A stretch of 19,616 bases of DNA from JBBTRP01 sp038065125 (GTDB lineage: Bacteria; Patescibacteriota; Patescibacteriia; JACQRZ01), in assembly GCA_038065125.1 (NCBI GenBank), contig JBBTRP010000029.1, forward strand, positions 1 to 19,616, written 5' to 3'. Below are positions 5,929 to 13,881 of the stretch, piece after piece (the first letter of the stretch is position 1; each line of letters starts with the position of its first letter). The position numbers and the translations under genes were made by a program. The notes beneath the pieces were generated by a model, which ran no database searches, was not told the origin of the DNA, and was given only the letters and a program-made list of their open reading frames with translations.

Positions 5929-8118
5929 TTACCCCTTGCGGTACCGTGACCACACCGCCCGTAGGTGGGCGGTTAATCTTAAGGGATCAAACCTTCCGTT
6001 GGGAGGCGTGCGGCCCTGCTTCCAGATCGGGAGGTTATACAGCGCCTTCTCTGCCTCCTCGACCATGCCCTGATGATGGCCGACCCTCCTTTCGTCCCAA
6101 CCAAGCTCATGGGCGCGCCCACGGTAGTAAGGGACAAGAAGTCCATCCTCCGCCTTGAGGAGCGCCTCTGCGAGGGACCCAACGATCTTGTGCATGATGA
6201 TCGTGCTCAGACCTCGTGCCGGTCCAAGACGAGCGCTGTCGAGCATGAGGAACTCGAATGGTCTGAGCTGTGACAGAAACGCAAGCGCCGATGCTCGTTC
6301 GCGCTCCTCGTGAGCGGATTGACGATCGTCGTCTACTCCGCCTGGTTGGTCGGGCTGGCCATTGTCGACCGGATCCGTGGGGGTGGAGTCTGACAATGGG
6401 TCCTCGCCTGCGGAAGCGACGACGGCAGGCTCGGGTGATTGTTCATCTGCTTTCTGAAGCTTTCGGAGAGTTCGGGCATCCTGCTTCTTAAGGACCTTGC
6501 GGTATTGAGCTACGAGTTGATCAGTGTCGATGTGATGTGGCCCCTCAATAGCGCACCCCTTTCCGTGAGCGAAGAAGCTGAGCGTGATTGCGTGCCTGAC
6601 AAGCTCCGTGAGGTTTTCCTTTCCCTTCCGCATGATCTTTTTCCCGTTCACCCAGTCATCCATCTTGCTCCAGATCTCACCTGACCCTATATCGCGAATA
6701 AACCCGGACAGAGTGGGCAGGAGTCCTCGTGTCTTGTAGTAGCTAAATATCCCCCTATTACACCCACGCGCTTCGAGAAGATCGTCCGGTCGCTCCAGGG
6801 AATCGATGAGGGTCCAGATGTCTTGTTGTGATGCAGCCACAGGGTCCAGGCCCGGCCCTTGCGCTCCGCCATCCTGCGGTCGTGAACGACCACCTGCGAG
6901 TGACGCTGCATAGAGTTGGTGAACGCGGGCGCTGATCTTGCCCATGATCTCGACTTGGCGAATCTCGAGACCCCTGACGAGGTCCCTGATCCGCGCGCAC
7001 TCTCGAGCCGACGACACGACCCCTTCGTTGATGCGCTGCATCACTTCGAGGGAGTCACCTTCCGTTTCGCCGCTCTCAAGGCGAGCAACCGCGATGCCAT
7101 GCGCTTCGCGCTCGGTGCTCAAGGCCGCCTTGGCCCGTTCGAGTTCGAGCGTGAGCGCGGGGATCTCTTGAGCGATGACGACCAGTTCGGAGAGGAGCTC
7201 ATCGAGCTCGTCGTCCTTGCTGAGCGGCAGTCCCCGCTTGACCGTCTCGGTGAGCGTTTCCACCGCCCCGCGAAGCTCTTCGAGTTCACGTGCTTGCTCA
7301 ACCACCAAACTCTCGTGCGCAGCTGCCTTCCGCTGCTGTAATAGAGAGATTGGTTTATCCGTAAGTTCGGAGAGAGCCGCAGACGCTCGCGCGAGTCTTC
7401 TGTTAAGCTCCTCTCGCTCTTGCAGAAGCCCTTCGAAACGATCTCCCGCTTCTCCGCCCTCGCTCTTGGCAAGAGCCTCGCGGATTTGACGCTGCTCCTC
7501 GACCAGCAGTACGAGTCGAGGAACAAGCTCGCTCGCGTACGCAAGTACACTCGCGTTCCCGCTCGTGTCCTTGTTCGTGAGATGATCGAGAAGTTTGAGG
7601 AGCTCGATAAGAGAGGCCTCGGTCGAGAATGACTCGTACTGCCTGGCTGCGCCGACAAGCGCGTCGCGCATGCGAAGCGTGTTTTTTCCCACGCGCTCGG
7701 CGGTGCGATCGAACCCGGGATTCTCGACGTGCGCGGCAATGATACGCTCTAGGATCTTCTCCCTTTTGTGCTTGAGTTCACGTTGGGCGTCGGTTGGACC
7801 CGCAAAATCGCAGCCGAGCCAAAGCGCGCCGTCAATCCACAGGGAGACCGCATGAGCCGGATTGTCTGGGAGATCAGCCCTCTTGAACGCGCCCTCAGTC
7901 ATGAGCCGGATTGCCCACCCCGGTTCGGACTCGTCCTTCCCGTACGACTCCCAGTAGTCCAGGACGACGCGCATCTGATGCGTCATCTGCTCCTTCCAAA
8001 ACTGGGCTGACGGGAACTTGAGGAAGTGACCAAGCTGGAGGGCAATGTACCGATAGAGCGACGACTTGATGAGTCTATCACCCCCGGCCACACTGACAGT
8101 CGCTAAAACATCGCCCAT
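5929..8118 (-). CDS. 729-aa coiled-coil protein of unknown function
   Basis: I do not recognise this family. Residues 1-200 look globular and helical, with Trp-rich patches (WKEQMTHQMRVVLDYWESYG; WIDGALWLGCDF). Residues about 205-405 are dominated by Glu/Arg/Leu heptad-like helices, a probable long coiled coil. Residues 430-550 form a second globular part (DIWTLIDSLERPDDLLEARG; WSKMDDWVNGKKIMRKGK). About 555-605 is an acidic, Pro/Ser-rich linker, and 608-729 a third basic domain (FEFLMLDSARLGPARG; PYYRGRAHELGWDERR). There is no signal peptide, membrane helix or nucleotide-binding motif. I start at 8118, where AAAGGAAGG sits 7 nt upstream of ATG; a GTG at 8184 would add 22 residues without an SD. 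GC content is visibly higher than around it. The architecture suggests a structural, scaffold or DNA-handling role, but this is a guess. Confidence 0.8.
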   Translation of the reverse strand: MGDVLATVSVAGGDRLIKSSLYRYIALQLGHFLKFPSAQFWKEQMTHQMRVVLDYWESYGKDESEPGWAIRLMTEGAFKRADLPDNPAHAVSLWIDGALWLGCDFAGPTDAQRELKHKREKILERIIAAHVENPGFDRTAERVGKNTLRMRDALVGAARQYESFSTEASLIELLKLLDHLTNKDTSGNASVLAYASELVPRLVLLVEEQRQIREALAKSEGGEAGDRFEGLLQEREELNRRLARASAALSELTDKPISLLQQRKAAAHESLVVEQARELEELRGAVETLTETVKRGLPLSKDDELDELLSELVVIAQEIPALTLELERAKAALSTEREAHGIAVARLESGETEGDSLEVMQRINEGVVSSARECARIRDLVRGLEIRQVEIMGKISARVHQLYAASLAGGRSRPQDGGAQGPGLDPVAASQQDIWTLIDSLERPDDLLEARGCNRGIFSYYKTRGLLPTLSGFIRDIGSGEIWSKMDDWVNGKKIMRKGKENLTELVRHAITLSFFAHGKGCAIEGPHHIDTDQLVAQYRKVLKKQDARTLRKLQKADEQSPEPAVVASAGEDPLSDSTPTDPVDNGQPDQPGGVDDDRQSAHEERERASALAFLSQLRPFEFLMLDSARLGPARGLSTIIMHKIVGSLAEALLKAEDGLLVPYYRGRAHELGWDERRVGHHQGMVEEAEKALYNLPIWKQGRTPPNGRFDPLRLTAHLRAVWSRYRKG

Positions 8119-8150
8119 GACAAAACCTTCCTTTCGAAGAACAGACAAAT

Positions 8151-8174
8151 CCGGTAACACGAACAGTGTTCCGG
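8151..8174. promoter_or_regulatory. Inverted repeat in the 5' leader of the coiled-coil gene
   Basis: CCGG(T)AACAC - GAACA - GTGTT-CCGG forms a 9-bp stem with one bulged base. It lies just downstream of the predicted transcription start and about 33 nt before the start codon at 8118. It could be an operator or a stabilising 5' mRNA hairpin. Confidence 0.5.
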
Positions 8175-8184
8175 CCAATTTCAC

Positions 8185-8212
8185 CCTATATCACGCTATT
8201 CGCCTGAGTCAA
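8185..8212 (-). promoter_or_regulatory. Putative sigma70-type promoter of the coiled-coil gene
   Basis: On the minus strand there is TTGACT (8207-8212), a 16-nt spacer and TATAGG (8185-8190). This is closer to the E. coli -35 consensus than the TTGTGC-type boxes elsewhere in the window. The predicted start near 8178 gives a leader of about 60 nt. Confidence 0.5.
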
Positions 8213-8215
8213 GCT

Positions 8216-8905
8216 CTAGCACCCCCTCGCGAGGATCTCCTGAATGCGCTCGTCGGTGAGCGTCTCCTCGATGCTCAGATCCCCGCCCACCTTGAATCGA
8301 TAGATACTTTTTGAAACTCGCTTGCGCGGATGAACGGATGGATAAAAATCCGCAATTGCCTTTTCGGCAAGCAGTTTCAGGCCCGGGTTCATAATTGATA
8401 TCGAATAGCGATTCGGGAACACGATAAAGACTTCTTCTTGTGTAAGTTTCCCCACATACTGCCCCAATAACTCCGGAAATGCCGCGATGCTTGCAACGTA
8501 CTCGTCCTCGGGATTGGGGGTGGTGTTGATGAACGCAAGCGAGTCGCCCGCCGACTCATACTTGATCGTCTTTTTCTCATTGATGTATTGAACGAGATTG
8601 TCATGCGCGCGTTGGGCGAATGGGTACGTGCGGATATTAACGCCAAGCGATTGAGCAAATTTTTCCGTGACGGGAAGTATCCCGTCGCCAAGATCGATCA
8701 CGTATGAGATCAGAAAGTCGAGCCGCTCAGTCACGACTGCTCCCCCGCTATCACTGGTGTGGGGATCTCCCTGATTGACCTTAAGAAACTCCTGAACAGA
8801 CTCCGAGGTCGACAACACGGGCATGAGCAACTTCTCCGCCTCCGCCCACGTCTCGGGCGGCTCAGCAATCGCGAGCTTCTTTTTTCTCTTCAGAAAATTA
8901 AACAT
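8216..8905 (-). CDS. Hypothetical cytosolic protein
   Basis: A 229-aa protein starting MFNFLKRKKKLAIAEPPETW, with a basic N-terminus but no membrane helix. The body looks like a compact alpha/beta protein. Recognisable stretches are VVTERLDFLISYVIDLGDGI, EEVFIVFPNRYSISIMNPGL, KLLAEKAIADFYP and VSKSIYRFKVGGDLSIEETL. I cannot assign a family with confidence. It begins 4 nt after the methyltransferase stop (8910), so the two are almost certainly one transcription unit and translationally coupled. A role linked to the methyltransferase is only suggested by this arrangement. Confidence 0.75.
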   Translation of the reverse strand: MFNFLKRKKKLAIAEPPETWAEAEKLLMPVLSTSESVQEFLKVNQGDPHTSDSGGAVVTERLDFLISYVIDLGDGILPVTEKFAQSLGVNIRTYPFAQRAHDNLVQYINEKKTIKYESAGDSLAFINTTPNPEDEYVASIAAFPELLGQYVGKLTQEEVFIVFPNRYSISIMNPGLKLLAEKAIADFYPSVHPRKRVSKSIYRFKVGGDLSIEETLTDERIQEILARGC

Positions 8906-8909
8906 AGCA

Positions 8910-9638
8910 TCAGATTTTCACGGTTTTAATAATCATCGATGCGGGTATCGTGGTCCGCTTCACGCTTCCGTCATTTTCAAAAACTGCTTTCGGTTCAATC
9001 ATGGACTCAATCAGGAGTCCATTGCGACCGCAGGCGTTGATGTAATAACTGATCGGCCGCTTGTAGGTAAGAAATGAAACACAATTCTTACCCCATGAAC
9101 GAGTGACGATTATTTTGCGAACCTTTAGATACTCTTGCTGCACCTCGAGCGCATGGATGTCTCTATCCACCGCCTGCCGCGCCGATGCAAAGAGCGGGTG
9201 AAGTAGCGTGAAGATGAGTGAACCCTTGGGTTTGAGGACTCGTGCCACCCCTCTGACCAGAGACGCGATATCTTTAATATAAAAAATTCCCTGGTGGATA
9301 ATAACCGCGTCAAAATAGCTTTTTGGGAACCCGCTAAAATTTGCTCCATCCCGCACGGAATAGTGAATGTCATTCGATGGGTAGTTCTCCTTCGCGATTG
9401 TAATCAGCCGAGATGATGTGTCCGACGCCCACACTTCTTTCGCTCCTTGCTCGAGTAATTTTCGCGCAAGAAAGCCGTTACCGCAGGCGATCTCGTAGAC
9501 TCGTTTATTTTTCGCGTCGCCGAGCAACTCAAAAACAGCCTTTACTGTAGTTTTGCTGCCATCATTACCTCCTTCGCCGATCTTTTTGTCCCATGCCTCA
9601 GCAATATGGTCGAACGAAGATGAAATTTTTTTAGTCAT
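8910..9638 (-). CDS. Class I SAM-dependent methyltransferase
   Basis: A 242-aa protein with the Rossmann-fold methyltransferase core. Motif I is VYEIACGNGFLAR (47-59, with the E/D-x-x-x-G-x-G pattern). Motif II is VWASDTS, whose Asp73 should bind the ribose of SAM. YSVRDGANF and SYFDAVIIHQGIFYIKD correspond to motifs III and IV, and GVARVLKPKGSLIFTLLHPLF to motif V and the following strand. This is the Methyltransf_11/25 type, usually acting on small molecules or quinone or lipid precursors; the substrate is not predictable. The C-terminal 80 residues form a substrate-cap region (SWGKNCVSFLTYKRPISYYI). It is followed after 4 nt by the 229-aa hypothetical gene. Confidence 0.85.
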   Translation of the reverse strand: MTKKISSSFDHIAEAWDKKIGEGGNDGSKTTVKAVFELLGDAKNKRVYEIACGNGFLARKLLEQGAKEVWASDTSSRLITIAKENYPSNDIHYSVRDGANFSGFPKSYFDAVIIHQGIFYIKDIASLVRGVARVLKPKGSLIFTLLHPLFASARQAVDRDIHALEVQQEYLKVRKIIVTRSWGKNCVSFLTYKRPISYYINACGRNGLLIESMIEPKAVFENDGSVKRTTIPASMIIKTVKI

Positions 9639-9776
9639 AGAGCCTTCACAGAACGCGCGAGATGAATACAGCCTACCCTACAACGTAAACCAGCTGTTCA
9701 TATTGCTGTACGCAGAGGAAACGGCAGGGAAGCGGAATCAGGGACGGGACGAAAGATTGAGTTTCTTGTCCGGACT

Positions 9777-10259
9777 TCATCGCTCACGGCTTAGGGCGAA
9801 AAAAACGATACCCGTCCATAATGAAACAAGGCCAAACAGGAGCACCATGCCGGAGAAGACATACGTTAAAACTCCAAGATGCAATGCGGTGATAAGCGTT
9901 GTCGCCGTTATCCACATATCGCGGGAAGAATTCGACACCAGCACGGGATTGCCGTCTGCATCCAAGACGGGTTTTCCGCTCTCGTCAACCTTTGGTATTT
10001 GACGGGGCATTTCCGCAAATGTCTTGCCGCCGGTAGTCCGTAACGTGTGCTCCCTAATGATATCCGCTTGCACCTTGAGCGTAACCGGTCCTCTCACAGG
10101 CTTGTCGGGAAGTGCTGAATCTTTTGGCGTTACGATCTTCTCGTGAGCGACATTCGTATACGTAAAATACATGCCCCATACCCCGCCCGCTACTAGAATA
10201 ATGCCGGAAAGAACCGCTAAGAGTGCTGAGATTTGAAGTAATTTTTTCATTGTCGTCAT
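9777..10259 (-). CDS. Two-TM membrane protein of unknown function
   Basis: A 160-aa protein. An N-terminal membrane helix (LLQISALLAVLSGIILVAGG) is followed by a roughly 85-residue extracytoplasmic region with RGPVTLKVQADIIREHTLRT and TGGKTFAEMPRQIP. A second helix (ITALHLGVLTYVFSGMVLLF, continuing GLVSLWTG) ends in a short basic tail. Similar 'RGPxTxKxQADIIRxHTL..TGGKTYAEM' membrane proteins occur in other bacteria from memory, without a known function. The frame extends to 10322, but I start at ATG 10259 (or 10250, MKKLLQ) because a CATAAT -10 box ends about 5 nt upstream. A TGGTGC box is 17 nt before it. No SD is seen, so the mRNA may be leaderless. Confidence 0.75.
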   Translation of the reverse strand: MTTMKKLLQISALLAVLSGIILVAGGVWGMYFTYTNVAHEKIVTPKDSALPDKPVRGPVTLKVQADIIREHTLRTTGGKTFAEMPRQIPKVDESGKPVLDADGNPVLVSNSSRDMWITATTLITALHLGVLTYVFSGMVLLFGLVSLWTGIVFFALSRER

Positions 10260-10453
10260 ATGTATTATGTCTGATAGTTTATCAAAGCACCAATATCTTA
10301 TCACTTGTCTCAACCATCGCAAGTAGAAAGGAACTGCGGATCGACTTGTTTTTTAAAAACTACGATTTTATTTTAATTTGCGCACTGATCAAGGGATTGT
10401 AAAACGTATTGCAGTGGTATAGGGTCTCAGGGTACAAGTAGCTCCAAGTTTCG

Positions 10454-10462
10454 TAAGGAGGG
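10454..10462 (+). promoter_or_regulatory. Strong Shine-Dalgarno that decides a GTG start
   Basis: TAAGGAGGG ends 6 nt before the GTG at 10469. It is the best SD in the window and fixes the start of the deaminase gene, where no ATG is available. Confidence 0.8.
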
Positions 10463-10468
10463 TCTGGC

Positions 10469-11512
10469 GTGTTGCTATGGACGATTAGCCGCCTAGTGCA
10501 AAATAATGGTGTATACGGACTTGCTCCGTATGATTGCGTTGAAGTAAGCGAAGACCGTCTGCACGTGCTTTTAGAGGACGCGGCGTGCGTATCCTGCGCA
10601 CGCCCACTCTACTCCGGCTTTCATGTCCAAGGCAGCATCACGTCTTGGCCATGGGATGCGTCTGTGCCGCTCCGCTCCGGCAACGTCGAGTATGGGTATT
10701 ATCAGGCGACGCATAATGAAGAGGCCGCAGTCGTTGCGCACCTTGCGACCCACAATCCCGGCAACCCGCACCCGCCGATACTTGCGCTGGTAAACGGCGA
10801 CCATGAGGGATCGCTTGAAACCCTCACGATGCCTTGCGGAAACTGTCGAGACATCCTGCGCGACGTGATCGGTCCCACCTGCGCCTTGATCATCGGTACT
10901 CTGGGGGGAGGGACCGCGATCTTTGCCCGACTGGAGGACATCCTGTTCGATCGCTATGCGCCTCAACCAATCCCGCTTTTTGGAAGCGGGGTTGAGCGAG
11001 TGATCAGAGCGATCGTGCGGCAGGGAATGAGACTGAGGAAGAATCCCTACGGCAGGGAGGGAAAATTTTCCCTCCGCGAATACACCGTGTGTATTCTGAC
11101 CGGATCGAGCGGAGCGTACTCGTCCGGCCGCTACATCGGTGCCCATCGCGTCGGCGCGGACTTTCACCCCTATTACGCCGGTGAGATCGCGGTGATGCAG
11201 GCCGAGTACGCGCGTGATCCATTCTTGGAAAAAATCATCATCGCCGTGCAGGGAGACGGCTCTGCTCCACCCGACGTCCTGTATCGCGATCGGCAATGCC
11301 TTGCCGAGTTCAGTCTCGAGTGCGAGCTCGTTACCGACAAGGAGTCCGGAAACACACCGGTTGAGCTCTACACGCATACGGAACAAGGCATCTCGGGCGC
11401 ATGGACGACAACCCTTGCAGAGTGGCTGCCGCTCCCCTTCACCCCTCGTTCATTCGGTCAGGAGTTCCTTGAGGGCTACACTACCTACCTCAAAAACCTG
11501 TACATCGATTGA
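10469..11512 (+). CDS. Tandem cytidine-deaminase-like protein, second half degenerate
   Basis: The 347-aa protein has two halves with the cytidine deaminase fold. In the first, PLYSGFHVQG matches the usual 'PYSxFxVGA'. GNVEYGYYQATHNEEAA matches 'GxNVENAxYxxxxCAERxA', giving zinc ligand His82 and proton-shuttling Glu84, and MPCGNCRDIL supplies Cys123 and Cys126. These are all the residues needed for zinc-dependent deamination of cytidine-type substrates. In the second half, SSGRYIGAHRVGADF, HPYYAGEIAVMQAE and DRQCLAEF follow the same plan, but the ligand position is Ala and the PCxxC pair is lost, so it should be structural. E. coli Cdd (294 aa) uses the same active-plus-inactive design. This protein is longer and diverged, so the exact substrate is open. 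Own SD and terminator. Confidence 0.75.
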   Translation: MLLWTISRLVQNNGVYGLAPYDCVEVSEDRLHVLLEDAACVSCARPLYSGFHVQGSITSWPWDASVPLRSGNVEYGYYQATHNEEAAVVAHLATHNPGNPHPPILALVNGDHEGSLETLTMPCGNCRDILRDVIGPTCALIIGTLGGGTAIFARLEDILFDRYAPQPIPLFGSGVERVIRAIVRQGMRLRKNPYGREGKFSLREYTVCILTGSSGAYSSGRYIGAHRVGADFHPYYAGEIAVMQAEYARDPFLEKIIIAVQGDGSAPPDVLYRDRQCLAEFSLECELVTDKESGNTPVELYTHTEQGISGAWTTTLAEWLPLPFTPRSFGQEFLEGYTTYLKNLYID

Positions 11513-11519
11513 CACCCCT

Positions 11520-11558
11520 CCCCGTGCTGGCACGCCCATCACGGGGATTTTCTTTTAT
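11520..11558 (+). terminator. Intrinsic terminator after the deaminase gene
   Basis: CCCCGTG (11520-11526) pairs perfectly with CACGGGG (11540-11546), followed by ATTTTCTTTTAT. It lies 7 nt past the stop codon. Confidence 0.9.
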
Positions 11559-11659
11559 CAAATGAGGAACAAAATTTGCTAGATGATGGTCACTATTTCA
11601 CCCATTGACGAACAGCCCGTCTTCGTCAAATATACTACCGCTATCTAGACAGGAGCACC

Positions 11660-13153
11660 TTAACTCGACCGTGTTGCGCATTCGCGTGCAAACGTTGCGA
11701 GGTCGATGGTTGTGTCAATGCGTACCTGGGATACGAAGTCCGGAATATGGCTGACCAAAATCATCGCGCCTTCATATTCATCGAGCGCGCGGGCAATAAT
11801 GGGAAGATGGCGGAAATTTACATGGTTTGTCGGCTCGTCGAGGATGAGGAGTCCCGGCCTGAGAAGAACCAGCCGTGCACAGGCGAGCAATCCCTTTTGT
11901 CCCTCGGAGAGGTGCGTAATCTTTTGCGCGAGTGCCTTGCCGTCGAGGAGGAATCCGGCTGCCGTTGATCGGAGAAGATGCTCATCGCGCTCCTGCATAA
12001 CGTTCCAGAGACAATCGTAGGCCGTCTCGTTGTGGTTAAAGAGCGAAAAATCCTGGCGGTAGTAACCGACCCTGACGCCCTCCCCAATCGTTACTCCGGA
12101 TGCGCTCCCGGATGCGATGCTTTCCAGAAAAGTGCTTTTTCCAATACCATTTGGTCCCGCCAAAAGCAGGTGGGTATTTTTCCGAAGAACGATGTCAACA
12201 TTTTCCAGAACAAGCTCGCCGGCGGCGATGATGCCGACGCGCTGGATTTCCAAGATTTTACCGCTAAAGTCATAGGGGAACTCCTGCACCGGGATAGTGA
12301 ATTCTCTGATCGTCTTATCCTCACGCCGAACATCGACCATTCCCTCTTCCATGTCTTCGGCATACTCGCGCATCCGCTTTGCGACAGAGCGGAGCTTTCC
12401 CCCCTTGTGCGCAAAGACCTCGGCCTGCGCTTTTTTCTTGCGGATTTCTGTTTCTGCTCTGGCGTTGATCATGCGCTCCCGCTCAATGCGCTTTGCGATC
12501 TCTTCCACGACCGTGTAGTAATTTCCGACGTACTGTTCAACCTTTTGGGTGTGCACGTCCAAGTAGAGAACACCGTCGGTAAACGCATTCAAGAAATCCG
12601 CATCATGAGAAATGACAATGACTGTTTTTTCATACATCATCAAAAAAGCGGTGAGGTGATCGATTCCCTCCTGATCCAGGTTGTTGGTCGGCTCATCAAG
12701 CAGCAATACGTCTGGCTCCTGGATCAACGAATACGCCAAGAGAAGCCGAGCTTTTTGACCGCCGGAATGTTCACGTAGATTTTTTGTGAGGTCGGTGGTG
12801 AGATTGACTGCGTTGAGTACATCGGCAATTTTTTTGTCGAGATTGTAGGGCACCGTCGTAAAGGTCGACGCAAACCAATCGCGCACCGTCATCTCACTCT
12901 GGTCAGAGGGAATCACCTGTTGTGCGATGCCGATTGTAGCCGACGTTGGCGTCAGGGCGATCTGTCCGGATTTTACTTTGAGTTCTCCGAGGATGAGTTT
13001 GAAGAGGGTCGTTTTCCCGGCGCCGTTCTGACCCATCAGAGCGATGCGCGAATTATTGCGTACTGAAAACGACGCATCCTCAAGGATGCGTTTTGTCTCT
13101 GAATATTCATACGTCACCTCGTTGAACCGAAGGACGACGGTATCCTGTGGCAT
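11660..13153 (-). CDS. ABC-F family ATPase (ribosome-associated type)
   Basis: A 497-aa soluble protein with two ABC domains and no membrane part, the ABC-F plan of translation factors that act in the ribosomal E site. Domain 1 has Walker A GQNGAGKT (41-48), signature HSGGQ (129-133), Walker B VLLLDEPTN (149-157) and switch His183. The charged helical linker (about 215-285; RIERERMINARAETEIRKKK) is the interdomain arm. Domain 2 has GPNGIGKS (333-340), LSEGQ (415-419), LLILDEPTN (435-443) and His469. Odd points are a Glu in the second signature and NHVN (443-446) where the D-loop is normally NHLD. The subfamily (EttA, Uup, antibiotic protection) cannot be fixed. It is transcribed divergently from engB by a promoter that leaves about 5 nt of leader. 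Confidence 0.92.
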   Translation of the reverse strand: MPQDTVVLRFNEVTYEYSETKRILEDASFSVRNNSRIALMGQNGAGKTTLFKLILGELKVKSGQIALTPTSATIGIAQQVIPSDQSEMTVRDWFASTFTTVPYNLDKKIADVLNAVNLTTDLTKNLREHSGGQKARLLLAYSLIQEPDVLLLDEPTNNLDQEGIDHLTAFLMMYEKTVIVISHDADFLNAFTDGVLYLDVHTQKVEQYVGNYYTVVEEIAKRIERERMINARAETEIRKKKAQAEVFAHKGGKLRSVAKRMREYAEDMEEGMVDVRREDKTIREFTIPVQEFPYDFSGKILEIQRVGIIAAGELVLENVDIVLRKNTHLLLAGPNGIGKSTFLESIASGSASGVTIGEGVRVGYYRQDFSLFNHNETAYDCLWNVMQERDEHLLRSTAAGFLLDGKALAQKITHLSEGQKGLLACARLVLLRPGLLILDEPTNHVNFRHLPIIARALDEYEGAMILVSHIPDFVSQVRIDTTIDLATFARECATRSS

Positions 13154-13164
13154 ATAATCCGACT

Positions 13165-13193
13165 AGTATACTTGATTTTACGCATTTGTGCAA
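13165..13193 (-). promoter_or_regulatory. Promoter of the ABC-F gene
   Basis: On the minus strand there is TTGCAC (13188-13193), a 17-nt spacer and TATACT (13165-13170). The predicted start at about 13158 leaves some 5 nt before the ATG at 13153. No SD is present. The -35 box overlaps that of the divergent engB promoter. Confidence 0.55.
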
Positions 13194-13214
13194 GCTGCAA
13201 GGGTGCGCTAGTGT
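13186..13214 (+). promoter_or_regulatory. engB: Promoter of engB
   Basis: On the plus strand there is TTGTGC (13186-13191), a 17-nt spacer and a weaker -10 TAGTGT (13209-13214). Seven bases after the -10 is the A of the engB ATG itself (13221), so the transcript should start on the start codon. Confidence 0.45.
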
Positions 13215-13220
13215 AAAGGT

Positions 13221-13790
13221 ATGTCACATGCACCAGCAGTATTCGTAAAGGGAATCGTCGGGCCTGATGAGTCTCTCGACGACGGCAAGCCCCAGATTGC
13301 ATTTATCGGCCGATCTAATGTCGGCAAATCAAGCGTTATCAACTCACTGACACGAACAAAGGGTCTCGCGCGCACCAGCTCCCTTCCGGGACGCACGCGG
13401 GAGATTATTCTTTTTTTAATAAACAAATCTGTGTACTTTGTCGACTTGCCCGGGTACGGCTTCGCAACGGGTTCAAAGGCAGAGCAAGAAAAAATTCAGC
13501 TGTTGATTTATTGGTATTTGTTTGATTCGCCCTATACACAAAAAAAGGTCGTGCTCATTATAGACGCCGTTGTCGGCCTCACAGAAAATGACAAAAAAAT
13601 GCTTTTCAGCCTCAGGGAACACAACAAGGAGGTTATTGTTGTTGCAAATAAAATCGACAAGCTGAAAAGTGCTGAGCGAGAAAAGAGACTTGAAGATATT
13701 CAGAAAACTATTGGACGCGTATCGATCATTCCTTATTCCGCAAAAAAGAATACCGGTGCGGGAGTACTCATGAATAAATTATTGCACTAA
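13221..13790 (+). CDS. engB: Ribosome-biogenesis GTPase EngB (YsxC/YihA)
   Basis: A 189-aa single-domain GTPase needed for late assembly of the 50S subunit. G1 GRSNVGKS (30-37) has the diagnostic 'GRSNVGKSS' of the family. G2 lies in PGRTREI (Thr59; usual form PGKTQ), G3 is DLPGYG (75-80), G4 is NKIDK (143-147; usual TKxDK) and G5 is SAKK (173-176). The length is normal. EngB also binds potassium through an Asn in G1, present here (Asn33). It is transcribed alone, divergently from the ABC-F gene, and is followed by a strong terminator. The absence of an SD and the promoter position suggest leaderless translation. Confidence 0.95.
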   Translation: MSHAPAVFVKGIVGPDESLDDGKPQIAFIGRSNVGKSSVINSLTRTKGLARTSSLPGRTREIILFLINKSVYFVDLPGYGFATGSKAEQEKIQLLIYWYLFDSPYTQKKVVLIIDAVVGLTENDKKMLFSLREHNKEVIVVANKIDKLKSAEREKRLEDIQKTIGRVSIIPYSAKKNTGAGVLMNKLLH

Positions 13791-13822
13791 CGGGGTACAT
13801 ACACTGAACTAAGGAAAACAAC

Positions 13823-13850
13823 AAAACTCTCGCTTGCGCGAGAGTTTTTT
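13823..13850. terminator. Bidirectional terminator between engB and the small acidic ORF
   Basis: AAAACTCTCGC (13823-13833), loop TTGC, then GCGAGAGTTTT (13838-13848) makes an 11-bp perfect stem. A T-run follows on the plus strand, and TTTTGTTGTTTT on the minus strand, so it serves both converging units. Confidence 0.92.
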
Positions 13851-13881
13851 GACAATTCCTAACGCTTTTGCGTTTCTTGCG

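Noticed and set aside
7119..7739. 206-aa open frame inside the coiled-coil gene
   Set aside because: It is Ser/Arg-rich, as expected of an alternative frame of Glu/Leu/Arg heptads; no start signal or domain.
8119..8184. GTG start adding 22 residues to the coiled-coil protein
   Set aside because: No SD, and it lies over the leader inverted repeat; the ATG at 8118 has AAAGGAAGG 7 nt upstream.
10571..11386. 271-aa open frame antisense to the deaminase gene
   Set aside because: It is a shadow of a GC-rich coding region, with no recognisable domain; the plus strand has the SD, deaminase motifs and terminator.
11978..12778. 266-aa open frame antisense to the ABC-F gene
   Set aside because: It lies entirely opposite the Walker and signature motifs of the ABC-F protein and has no domain of its own.
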